NCBI GenBank assembly: GCA_001872925.1
Contig: MNYD01000118.1
Coordinates: 1 to 6,258, forward strand
Source of the DNA: Dehalococcoidia bacterium CG2_30_46_19
GTDB lineage: Bacteria; Chloroflexota; Dehalococcoidia; GIF9; AB-539-J10
DNA: 6,258 nucleotides
Direction: 5' to 3'
Shown one piece after another: positions 1-5,706 of this stretch (positions are counted from its first letter, which is position 1; every line of letters starts with the position of its first letter). The notes beneath the pieces are model-generated. The model was given only the letters and a program-made list of their open reading frames with translations. It was not told the origin of the DNA and made no database searches. A program made the position numbers and the translations under genes.

Positions 1-214
1 CCTTCTCAGGCAATAAATTTCTCAACTCATTTGAATCCATATTGCCGTGAACTGCCTTTACCTTTCCCAGTTTCCTTAGCCCCTCAAATATATCTCGGGT
101 AACGAAATCTCCAGCATGGACTATCAAGTCCACTGTAGAGAGGCAATTGATTATCTTCTTTGGGATGTCATCAAAAGTGGTTACATGGGAATCAGAGAGC
201 ACAGCTATTTTCAT
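1..214 (-). CDS. YfcE/MJ0936-type metallophosphoesterase, N-terminal part (cut by window edge)
   Basis: The first 71 codons of a calcineurin-like phosphoesterase; the rest lies beyond the left edge. Seen: the protein opens MKIAVLSDSH, giving the metal-binding Asp8 and His10 of the D-x-H motif. HAGDF at 33-37 supplies the GD motif (Asp36), and HGNMD at 56-60 matches the GNxD/E motif. This order and tight spacing fit the small YfcE/MJ0936 phosphodiesterases, which hydrolyse phosphodiester bonds with two bound metal ions in the cytoplasm; family members usually run about 160-180 residues. The physiological substrate is unknown for most of them. The start is supported by a GAAGGG site (minus strand, 228-223) eight bases upstream of the ATG at 214-212. 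It lies downstream of rnpB on the same strand, but about 365 repeat-rich bases separate them, so co-transcription is doubtful. Family call firm; substrate not inferable. Confidence 0.88.
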   Translation of the reverse strand, partial: MKIAVLSDSHVTTFDDIPKKIINCLSTVDLIVHAGDFVTRDIFEGLRKLGKVKAVHGNMDSNELRNLLPEK

Positions 215-222
215 AATATATA

Positions 223-228
223 CCCTTC
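223..228 (-). promoter_or_regulatory. Shine-Dalgarno site of the metallophosphoesterase gene
   Basis: GAAGGG on the minus strand, eight bases before the ATG at 214-212. It supports that start codon over any downstream alternative. Confidence 0.6.
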
Positions 229-283
229 AAAAATTCTTCATAACCCGTATATCATCACCATGGCCATCTTATCAACAAAGCAG

Positions 284-299
284 GAGATTGTTTAGCAAC
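284..299 (-). repeat. 16-base inverted repeat, left copy (partner at 1080-1095)
   Basis: GAGATTGTTTAGCAAC reads on the plus strand here, and its exact reverse complement stands at 1080-1095, so the two copies face each other across rnpB. The matching bases stop at the ends of the 16-mer, although nearby bases are loosely similar. It abuts the palindromic repeat at 308-349, so it is probably the edge of a repeat family and not a regulatory site. Confidence 0.6.
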
Positions 300-307
300 T
301 CCCCTCT

Positions 308-349
308 GTCATTGCGAGCGAAGCGTGGCAATCCCGGCGGGGTGGGATT
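308..349. repeat. Interspersed palindromic repeat (ATTGCGAGCGAAGCG type)
   Basis: Contains a unit of the form ATTGCGAGCGAAGCG followed by TGGCAAT, whose ends ATTGC (311-315) and GCAAT (328-332) are inverted. AATCCC (330-335) and GGGATT (344-349) form a second short stem just after. Repeats of this look are familiar as dispersed non-coding palindromes between genes in many environmental bacteria; that is recollection, not a search. There is no coding frame of note. Confidence 0.65.
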
Positions 350-371
350 GTGTAGCCTCGCCTCTGGATTC

Positions 372-423
372 TGTAGTTGCCTGATTCATCAGGCGCATTT
401 GCCCAATAAATTGGGCAACTACA
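372..423. repeat. Palindromic repeat with a three-way-junction fold
   Basis: A perfect 9-base outer stem, TGTAGTTGC (372-380) with GCAACTACA (415-423), encloses two inner hairpins: CTGA/TCAG with a 4-base loop (381-392) and GCCCAA/TTGGGC with loop TAAA (401-416). The second inner stem shares two bases with the outer stem, so the pairings compete at one edge. The layout is that of a REP or MITE-like palindrome. It lies between rnpB and the phosphoesterase and would also fold in RNA from either strand. Confidence 0.65.
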
Positions 424-580
424 TTTTTAAACACCCTGCGGGAGAGGAATTTTATACGCGGTTAACTATAACTACGTTTTCCATAATATCTTTCGGGACA
501 GCTGAGCTATCCTGCCAGCGCATGCTCTCTGTTGTAACGGCGGGAAAAGGCGAGGCAGTGCTGAATTAAACTTTCGTTTG
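424..580. other. Intergenic DNA downstream of rnpB with no recognised gene
   Basis: This stretch separates the three-way-junction repeat from the 3' end of rnpB. I see no recognisable protein or RNA gene. A minus-strand frame is open from 565 to 452, with an ATG at 523-521 giving 23 residues; it has no clear ribosome site and no family I recognise. Just after the rnpB end (570-580) there is a short AAAC-GAAA-GTTT hairpin without a U-run, too weak to call a terminator. Confidence 0.5.
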
Positions 581-941
581 GGGGTAAGTAAACCTGTAAG
601 CCGAGTTCTGTGCCCTGAAAATATCAGGGTGGTGACCATTCATCTAGCCTTGATGTTACCATCAAGGTCAAGCGACCTACCCAGGGCCTCGGCCGAGCAC
701 CTTAATCGCCCTCTGTTTGGTCTTGCTCCAGGTGGGGTTTGCCCAGCCAGCCAGTCACCTGGCTGCTGGTGAGCCCTTACCTCGCCATTTCACCCTTGCT
801 TCATTTCTGAAGCGGTATGTTTCTGTGGCACTTTCCATAGGGTCGCCCCTCCTGGGTGTTACCCAGCACCTTGCTCGGTGGAGCTCGGACTTTCCTCCCT
901 ATGCTTAAAGCACAGGACGGTCACCCGGTTTACTTAACCCC
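581..941 (-). ncRNA. rnpB: RNase P RNA, bacterial A type
   Basis: The catalytic RNA of RNase P, which cuts 5' leaders from pre-tRNAs together with the RnpA protein. Read on the minus strand, it has conserved region I, GAGGAAAGTCCGAGCTCC (within 881-899). Near the 3' end is the pairing partner region V, AGAACTCGGCTTACAG (609-594), which together with region I forms P4. ACAGAAA (826-820), the GATGAATGGTCACC block and the GGGCAAACCCCACCTGGAGCA-like core also match the A-type consensus. TTAAGGTGCTCGG (around 703-691) carries the GGU that pairs with the tRNA CCA end in L15. The ends pair as P1: GGGGTTAAGTAAACC at the 5' end with GGTTTACTTACCCC at the 3' end, one base bulged. Length is about 361 nt, usual for this type. 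Short open frames on the opposite strand here are spurious. Confidence 0.96.
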
Positions 942-947
942 AATATT

Positions 948-976
948 AATTTACATTTAATTGGGGAGCAGGTCAA
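948..976 (-). promoter_or_regulatory. Sigma70-type promoter of rnpB
   Basis: On the minus strand, -35 TTGACC (976-971) is followed by a 17-base spacer and -10 TAAATT (953-948). Counting from the -10 places +1 at the G at 941, the first base of the P1 helix. The agreement between predicted start and RNA structure makes this a strong call; it would mean rnpB needs little or no 5' trimming. Confidence 0.75.
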
Positions 977-995
977 ATTGCTGAGAGTGTTTACT

Positions 996-1084
996 AACCT
1001 CACCCCCTATATCCCCCTCTCTTACCTGCACGGGGGAGACGACCCCCTTCCCTTGCTAAGGGAAGGGGTCAGGGGATGGGTTGC
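996..1084. repeat. MITE-like palindromic repeat unit with a strong inner hairpin
   Basis: Pyrimidine-rich left part (AACCTCACCCCCTATATCCC from 996) and purine-rich right end (AGGGGATGGGTT, 1071-1082) are imperfect inverted repeats. Inside, GACCCCCTTCCCTT (1041-1054) pairs with AAGGGAAGGGGTC (1058-1070) with one bulged C and loop GCT, a very stable stem. The C-rich/G-rich arrangement is typical of dispersed intergenic palindromes in environmental genomes. It sits just upstream of the rnpB promoter and ends next to the right copy of the 16-base inverted repeat. It could also slow transcription entering from either side. Confidence 0.65.
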
Positions 1085-1095
1085 TAAACAATCTC
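1080..1095 (+). repeat. 16-base inverted repeat, right copy (partner at 284-299)
   Basis: GTTGCTAAACAATCTC is the exact reverse complement of 284-299. It directly follows the palindromic unit at 996-1084. Confidence 0.6.
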
Positions 1096-1096
1096 A

Positions 1097-1126
1097 TTGC
1101 TAATTTTTCTGGGCAGGATGTATGAT
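1097..1126 (+). promoter_or_regulatory. Possible promoter of the crotonase gene
   Basis: TTGCTA (1097-1102), an 18-base spacer and TATGAT (1121-1126) make a plausible sigma70 pair about 37 bases ahead of the ATG at 1164. The -10 matches well and the -35 moderately. It lies just outside the repeat, so the gene could have its own promoter. Confidence 0.4.
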
Positions 1127-1163
1127 AATAATTTGAATGTCCTGAGAAGATAGCGGGGATTGC

Positions 1164-1925
1164 ATGAAGGTAAAAACTGAAAAGAAGGGCAAGGTATTTA
1201 CGGTAATCATAAACCGTCCTGAAGTGAGAAACGCAGTGGACAGGGAAACTGCCGAGGCACTTTCACGGGCATTCAGGACCTTTGAAGAAGATGATTCTTC
1301 ATATGCGGCTGTGCTCTATGGTGAGGGAGGAAATTTCTGTGCCGGAGCTGACCTTAAAGCAATTATGGAGGGTAGAGGGAACCGCGTGGAGGCTGATGGT
1401 AATGGACCAATGGGACCTACCAAGATGCTACTATCCAAACCCGTCATAGCTGCAGTGTCGGGGTATGCGGTCGCCGGAGGGCTTGAACTGGCAATATGGT
1501 GTGATATTCGTGTGGTTGAAAAAGATGCCATATTTGGGGTCTTCTGCCGCAGATGGGGGGTGCCTCTCATGGATGGCGGTACAATTCGGCTTGCCCGCTT
1601 GATCGGGTTCAGTCATGCCCTTGATATGATATTGACGGGCAGACCAATCTCATCAGAGGAAGCCCTTTCAATGGGGCTTGCAAATAAGGTTGTCTCAAAT
1701 GGAACTGCCAGGGCAGAGGCAGAAAAACTGGCGGCACAAATAGCCGAATTCCCACAGATCTGCCTGAGACATGACCGGCTGTCCATGTACGAAGGGTTAA
1801 ATCTAAACTTTGACGAGGCAATGGCTAATGAGTTCCGTCATGCAAAGGCGGTTATTGATAGTCTCGAGCCTTTACAAGGTGCAGAACGCTTTAAACATGG
1901 GGCTGGAAGACACGGGGAGTTTTAA
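1164..1925 (+). CDS. Crotonase-fold enoyl-CoA hydratase/isomerase family protein
   Basis: 253 residues, a usual length for single-domain crotonases, cytosolic and normally trimeric. They act on acyl-CoA thioesters (hydration, isomerisation, dehalogenation, C-C cleavage) by stabilising an enolate in an oxyanion hole. Seen: NRPEVRNAVD (17-26), GEGGNFCAGADLKAI (53-67) with the first oxyanion strand, and AVSGYAVAGGLELAIWCDIR (97-116) with the second oxyanion element and Glu108. Glu108 aligns with rat hydratase Glu144. The loop FGVFCRRWGVPLMDGGT (124-140) replaces the usual FGxPE: Cys128 stands where catalytic Glu164 is expected, and Asp137 precedes Gly-Gly. TGRPISSEEALSMGLANKVV (158-177) is the standard C-terminal part. 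The ATG follows a purine patch (GCGGGGAT). A canonical hydratase activity is doubtful; an isomerase, dehydratase or other CoA reaction is possible. It converges on the kinase gene with a 40-base gap. Confidence 0.88.
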   Translation: MKVKTEKKGKVFTVIINRPEVRNAVDRETAEALSRAFRTFEEDDSSYAAVLYGEGGNFCAGADLKAIMEGRGNRVEADGNGPMGPTKMLLSKPVIAAVSGYAVAGGLELAIWCDIRVVEKDAIFGVFCRRWGVPLMDGGTIRLARLIGFSHALDMILTGRPISSEEALSMGLANKVVSNGTARAEAEKLAAQIAEFPQICLRHDRLSMYEGLNLNFDEAMANEFRHAKAVIDSLEPLQGAERFKHGAGRHGEF

Positions 1926-1965
1926 ACAAGCGTAAGCCCATGTGGTAATTTCTACAAGCTATCCA

Positions 1966-3615
1966 TCACAACTTTACTGAATTTCTATTCAAACGCCGAT
2001 ACATTGCTTTGTTGCTATTATATATCTTCAAGAATTCTTCAAATAATTCATCGTATATCTTTCTATTTTGGGGATTTGGATAGTATGTGTTTGAGTATCG
2101 AATCAACTGTGGAATATCATCAAAGGTAATATATCCCAAAGCAACGGAGGCAATGAGCGCAGCGCCACGGGCGTTTGCCTGCATAGGATTTTCCACCTGC
2201 CTGATTGTCCTATCAAAGACATCGGCGAAGATATGGCACCAAACATTGGACAGAGCGCCGCCACCGATAAAGTTTAAGGTATCCATCTTTCTCCCGATGA
2301 ACTTCTCAACATATTTAAGGTTCCAGCGAGTATTGTAGGCAACACCCTCAAAAAATGCCCGTATAATATGGTCCATATTGGTAGTCATGGAGACGTTGTA
2401 TAGCCCTGCTCTTAGCGTGGTATTATCAACCGGGCTTCTTTCCCCATTGAGCCAGGGAGTGAAGATTAATTTATTGCTTCCCGGAGGCACTCGCTCAGCG
2501 ATTTCATCCAGTTTTTTATATATGTCTGGAGGGGGCTCGTCAGTTCTCAGCGGGTTTTTGTGGTAAATAATATTATCTACTAAGAATGGCAAAACCCCTC
2601 CGGCGATATCCTGTTCATTTATACACTGATACTTACCCGGGATTGCTGCAGGGAGTGATGCAATAGAATGAAACACGTCTGTTTTCTTGAATGGCACAAC
2701 GCATTCAACCCATGACGAGGTACCAATATAAAGGTGACCTTCGAAGTCCCTTACTGCTCCAGAGCCAACAAGGGCTGCTTGGTGGTCAGCGGCACCCATA
2801 ACAACCTTTACCTCTGGTCCGAGCCCGAGCTCATCTGCCACCTCTTTGGAAACGGTTCCTAAAATATCAATGGATGATTTCAAAGGTGGTAGTTTGTTTT
2901 TGTCAATTTTCAACCTGTTTATCAATTTATCGTCATAGTGAACATTGTTGATATTTCTTATGTCGGTAACCCAATAGAGAATTGTGGAATCGTAGGAGCC
3001 GGCAAACTCCCCTGTGAGCCTCAGGTTTAAATAATCCTTGCTTTCCAGGAACATATGTGTTTTTTGATAGACCTCGGGATACTCATGTTTTACTAACAAA
3101 ACATGGGCGATATCATCCTTCCCGGATAGAGTAGGTCCTCCACCTGTCTTGGGGATCCATCTTAAAACATTAAATAGACTATACCCCGAAATACTGGGGA
3201 AACCTCCCATCAGCTTTCTGACATAGGGAGCACCTCGAGAGTCCATCCAGGTAAGTGAATTCATCAGGTGATGGCCATCGGAGTCTACAGCGACAGTGCT
3301 GGACATTGTGCTTGAGACACAAACCGCAGCGATATCGTTCGCGGGAACAACGTTTTTGGTAATCAGTCGTTTTGCGGTCTTGACCAGGGCATTCCACCAA
3401 TCATCGGGGTCCTGCTCCGCACCCCCATTTGGCAGGAAATATACCGGGGTTTTTTCAGATTCGAAATCTACAATCTCTCCATGTGTGGAAACTATTGCTG
3501 TTTTAACGCCAGATGTTCCGTGATCGATTGCCAGGACGTACTTGTTATCAGCACCTTTTTTTGTCTTTTCTTCTTGTCGCATACTTTTTAAATATCTATC
3601 AGGGAATAATAACAC
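1966..3615 (-). CDS. FGGY-family carbohydrate kinase (xylulokinase-like)
   Basis: ATP-dependent kinase of the FGGY family, which phosphorylates sugars or polyols (xylulose, ribulose, glycerol, gluconate and others) in the cytoplasm. Seen, numbered from the GTG at 3615: phosphate motif AIDHGTSGVKTAI (29-41), AEQDPDDWW (66-74), substrate-side TWMDSRG (122-128), and GAADHQAALVGSGAV (274-288) with likely catalytic base Asp277. FGGY_C elements are TPWLNGERSPVDN (386-398), FIGGGALSNVWCHIFADV (449-466) and ARGAALIAS (482-490). 549 residues is slightly longer than typical xylulokinases. The start is unsettled: GTG at 3615 adds a basic tail, ATG at 3582-3580 begins at Met12, and neither has a well-spaced Shine-Dalgarno; the core begins near residue 25. 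It lies 30 bases after the oxidoreductase gene, so the two are probably co-transcribed. Family is sure; the sugar is not, and no isomerase or transporter is nearby. Confidence 0.9.
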   Translation of the reverse strand: MLLFPDRYLKSMRQEEKTKKGADNKYVLAIDHGTSGVKTAIVSTHGEIVDFESEKTPVYFLPNGGAEQDPDDWWNALVKTAKRLITKNVVPANDIAAVCVSSTMSSTVAVDSDGHHLMNSLTWMDSRGAPYVRKLMGGFPSISGYSLFNVLRWIPKTGGGPTLSGKDDIAHVLLVKHEYPEVYQKTHMFLESKDYLNLRLTGEFAGSYDSTILYWVTDIRNINNVHYDDKLINRLKIDKNKLPPLKSSIDILGTVSKEVADELGLGPEVKVVMGAADHQAALVGSGAVRDFEGHLYIGTSSWVECVVPFKKTDVFHSIASLPAAIPGKYQCINEQDIAGGVLPFLVDNIIYHKNPLRTDEPPPDIYKKLDEIAERVPPGSNKLIFTPWLNGERSPVDNTTLRAGLYNVSMTTNMDHIIRAFFEGVAYNTRWNLKYVEKFIGRKMDTLNFIGGGALSNVWCHIFADVFDRTIRQVENPMQANARGAALIASVALGYITFDDIPQLIRYSNTYYPNPQNRKIYDELFEEFLKIYNSNKAMYRRLNRNSVKL

Positions 3616-3645
3616 TATGTAATTCAGGCAAACCTTACGCTCTTT

Positions 3646-4869
3646 TTATATATCTATCTTTTTGACGTTACCACTTTCATCTACCATTTCAGCAATTAAT
3701 CCTCCAAACGATTCTCCGCCTTCCTTGGCCTTATCAAACTTTATAACCTGCGGAACAAGGTCCAGGAATGCCTGTGGATTTATGCATCCCTCAGGAGGGA
3801 ATACTCCCTTTTCCGTAATCTTTCCTTGCTGCATAAGGATTGCCCCTATAGCTGCTGGAATTCCGGTACCTTCCCCCAATGCTTGGCTTTTAGAAGCCAT
3901 GTGGACTCTATATTCCCGGTATTTCCCATCTTTCTCGCCTCTTACAACGGTTGAACAGCAACCACGCTGTATACCAAAATTGGTTTCTTTCAGGATTCTT
4001 TCCCGTTCTCTAAGAATATAAGCAACAGCGAAATCATACGGTATTATAGTTCGTCCCTCCACATCCAATGGTTCTGTACTGGAAAGGCCCAACCTACACA
4101 TATCTCTTGTCAGGTCGTAATATTCATTTGGTATTACAGAACCTTTGTTAGTAACCTCATTACATTTGATGTACTTTGGGAGGGTAACCTGCTCAGGATG
4201 CGGGTATGGATATACCGGTATTTCACCTAGTATAGGGAAATTAAATGTTTGGCGAAGTGCTATTCCATCCTCTCCGAAGTATTTAACCGTCTTCAACTTC
4301 CCATCAAGAAACATCGGGATATCTATAGACATAGAATGGAATCTGTGACCAATTACGCCTTTTCCCTCCACAGGCTCACCACCGTGGGCATGGAAGATAC
4401 CAATAGAATCAACTTCGTCCAGCAAATGGTCAGTAACGAATTTTGCAATCAGGTTTGTAGCACCAGGAGAGCTACCCATTCCAATCACTGCGGTAATACC
4501 GGCTTTTTTGGCAGCACCATCCATCTTGAAGATATCCATAGTTACGTCAACATCATCGCAAATATCCACATAATTTATTCTGGCATCGATAACTGCTCTC
4601 ACGACATTCTTCACAGTCTTATAGAATGGTCCTACGCAATTAAGCACAACGTCAGCGTCCTTAACAGCATCCTTTATGCTCTTTTCATTCTCAGCATCAA
4701 CTTTAACAGCGGAAACCTTTTTTGACCGCAGTCGAGCAACAAGTTCATTCGCCTTTTCGATATTAAAATCGCCAATAACGACTTCTGAAAACTCATCGTG
4801 GGATATAAGTGTTTTAACCGCAGTACTCCCCACTGTTCCACAACCTCCGAGAACAATAATTTTTGCCAT
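3646..4869 (-). CDS. Saccharopine dehydrogenase-like NAD(P)-dependent oxidoreductase
   Basis: 407 residues, usual length for the family of lysine-pathway saccharopine dehydrogenases and carboxynorspermidine synthases. Seen: an N-terminal Rossmann fold, IIVLGGCGTVGSTAV (4-18), with the dinucleotide loop GGCGTVGS at 8-15. An acidic Asp34 ends strand 2 (VIGDFN), which tends to favour NAD over NADP. Further family elements are VLNCVGPF (75-82), INYVDICDD (98-106), GMGSSPGATNL (130-140), and C-terminal EGTGIPAAIGAIL (333-345) with GKITEKGVFPPEG (349-361). The start is well fixed by AAGGAGC six bases before the ATG. Known relatives join an amino acid to an aldehyde or keto acid, or the reverse; this one could be a lysine, polyamine or opine-type enzyme, and the sequence does not decide. 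It is the first gene of a likely operon with the FGGY kinase. A long plus-strand frame across 4249-4725 is antisense noise. Confidence 0.88.
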   Translation of the reverse strand: MAKIIVLGGCGTVGSTAVKTLISHDEFSEVVIGDFNIEKANELVARLRSKKVSAVKVDAENEKSIKDAVKDADVVLNCVGPFYKTVKNVVRAVIDARINYVDICDDVDVTMDIFKMDGAAKKAGITAVIGMGSSPGATNLIAKFVTDHLLDEVDSIGIFHAHGGEPVEGKGVIGHRFHSMSIDIPMFLDGKLKTVKYFGEDGIALRQTFNFPILGEIPVYPYPHPEQVTLPKYIKCNEVTNKGSVIPNEYYDLTRDMCRLGLSSTEPLDVEGRTIIPYDFAVAYILRERERILKETNFGIQRGCCSTVVRGEKDGKYREYRVHMASKSQALGEGTGIPAAIGAILMQQGKITEKGVFPPEGCINPQAFLDLVPQVIKFDKAKEGGESFGGLIAEMVDESGNVKKIDI

Positions 4870-4875
4870 AATTAA

Positions 4876-4882
4876 GCTCCTT
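4876..4882 (-). promoter_or_regulatory. Shine-Dalgarno site of the oxidoreductase gene
   Basis: AAGGAGC on the minus strand with a 6-base gap to the ATG at 4869-4867. It is the best ribosome site in the window and fixes the start of this gene. Confidence 0.8.
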
Positions 4883-4914
4883 AACTTTTAATTAAACCTT
4901 AAGTTTTAGCTTGG

Positions 4915-4949
4915 CTGGTTATTCTACCAGAAATCCTAAATCAGCTCAG
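4915..4949 (-). promoter_or_regulatory. Candidate promoter with overlapping inverted repeat, oxidoreductase-kinase operon
   Basis: On the minus strand, TAGAAT (4926-4921) is a good -10; 17 bases upstream CTGAGC (4949-4944) is only a poor -35. The -10 lies in the loop of a small inverted repeat, CTGGT (4915-4919) with ACCAG (4926-4930), which could be an operator. A start near 4914 would leave a leader of about 45 bases with the Shine-Dalgarno site. A second short palindrome, CAGGATTATCCTG, is at 4957-4969. The poor -35 would suit an activated promoter, but this is a modest call. Confidence 0.35.
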
Positions 4950-4985
4950 AAACATTCAGGATTATCCTGGCTATGACTTTAAACA

Positions 4986-5678
4986 TCACTCAACATATAA
5001 TATTCTGTTACAACTGTCACACTGGACTAAGTTCCCCGCTTTAGCCTTTTGCCATTGGGTTGTGGGTAAAGTGATGTGACATCCCTGGCATCTCCCTCGT
5101 TCCACTTTAGCTACAGCTTGCTCTTTGGTCGTCCTGATTTGTTCATAAAGGTGGAGTGCTTCCGGGCTAATTTGCTTGGTTAATTCTTCACGGTCCTCGT
5201 GGAGACTGGCAAGCTTGGCTTCTACCTCTGACTTTCTCTGGATGAGCGTCTGTTGCCTGCGTTGCCACTCCTCAGTTAACCCTTCCAGTTTTTGGTTGTC
5301 GCTTCTTATATTACCTTGAATATCCTCTGCCTCGCTCATTAACTGTAGTAATTCATCCTCTTTCTTGCGAACATTTTTGTTAAGCTCCTTGATCCCAAGG
5401 TCAAGATTAATCAATTCTTTGGGATTCTTGATTGTGCCACCATAAAGCTTATCCTTAATTTGTTTCACCTTCTGTTGGAGGTCTTCCAGCTCCCATTCAG
5501 CCCCTTTTTGCTTTTTTTCTACCTCTGCTAGTTGTGCTTTTTTGGAAGCAAGGTCGGATTTGGCGGTAGCTAAGGATGTGTCATTTAACTGGAGCTCGAT
5601 TTCATTTAATGCCTGCCGTTTTCTTTGGAATTCCAAGTCAATCTGCTGCAACTTGTAAAGCTGCGCTGGAGAATTCAT
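4986..5678 (-). CDS. Coiled-coil protein with C-terminal C4 zinc ribbon (HP0958/DUF164 family)
   Basis: 230 residues, the usual length for this family. The first 170 or so residues are rich in Leu, Glu, Lys and Gln in heptad-like order and should form two long antiparallel coiled-coil helices. They are interrupted near 78-90 by LYGGTIKNPKELI, which matches the conserved turn of the family. The end, RCQGCHITLP to VQCDSCNRILYVE, gives four cysteines (197, 200, 220, 223) in C-x2-C/C-x2-C spacing, a zinc ribbon. Structural relatives include Helicobacter HP0958, which binds flagellin mRNA and RpoN, and chlamydial CdsZ; in most bacteria the role is unknown, and nothing here points to flagella or secretion. 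No membrane segment or signal peptide. Its promoter is at 5690-5718 and leaves almost no leader. It is followed by a 116-base gap before the oxidoreductase gene. Confidence 0.88.
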   Translation of the reverse strand: MNSPAQLYKLQQIDLEFQRKRQALNEIELQLNDTSLATAKSDLASKKAQLAEVEKKQKGAEWELEDLQQKVKQIKDKLYGGTIKNPKELINLDLGIKELNKNVRKKEDELLQLMSEAEDIQGNIRSDNQKLEGLTEEWQRRQQTLIQRKSEVEAKLASLHEDREELTKQISPEALHLYEQIRTTKEQAVAKVERGRCQGCHITLPTTQWQKAKAGNLVQCDSCNRILYVE

Positions 5679-5706
5679 GCTGTCTCTTTATTGTAGTAGA
5701 CAGCAT
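5677..5706. promoter_or_regulatory. Inverted repeat around the -10 box (operator candidate)
   Basis: ATGCTGTCT (5677-5685) and AGACAGCAT (5698-5706) are perfect 9-base inverted arms with a 12-base spacer that contains the -10 box. The inner arm overlaps the start codon of the zinc-ribbon gene. Centre-to-centre distance of the arms is 21 bases, two helical turns, as expected for a dimeric repressor. With transcription starting near 5683, the full hairpin could not form in the mRNA, so a DNA site is more likely. Confidence 0.5.

Noticed and set aside
500..520. tRNA-like start GGATAGCTCAG on the minus strand
   Set aside because: It resembles a tRNA D-arm, but no anticodon arm, TTC loop or acceptor pairing follows.
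452..523. Minus-strand 23-codon frame after rnpB
   Set aside because: It has plausible residues but no ribosome site, no known family and no conservation evidence. It may be a leftover gene end.
147..569. Plus-strand open frame of 140 codons
   Set aside because: It runs antisense through the phosphoesterase start and across three repeats, has no ribosome site, and its protein has no family features.
570..580. AAAC-GAAA-GTTT hairpin as the rnpB terminator
   Set aside because: The stem is only four A/T-rich pairs with one C-G and is not followed by a U-run, so termination here is not supported.
578..908. Two plus-strand open frames
   Set aside because: They lie antisense to the RNase P RNA, whose conserved regions explain this stretch fully.
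996..1084. CRISPR-like or riboswitch-like structure
   Set aside because: It is a single palindromic unit with no repeated spacer pattern and no recognisable aptamer core; a dispersed repeat explains it better.
1926..1965. Possible bidirectional terminator between the convergent crotonase and kinase genes
   Set aside because: The 40-base gap has no stable hairpin and no T-run on either strand.
4249..4725. Plus-strand open frame of 158 codons
   Set aside because: It is antisense to the well-supported oxidoreductase gene, has a composition unlike a folded protein, and lacks a ribosome site.
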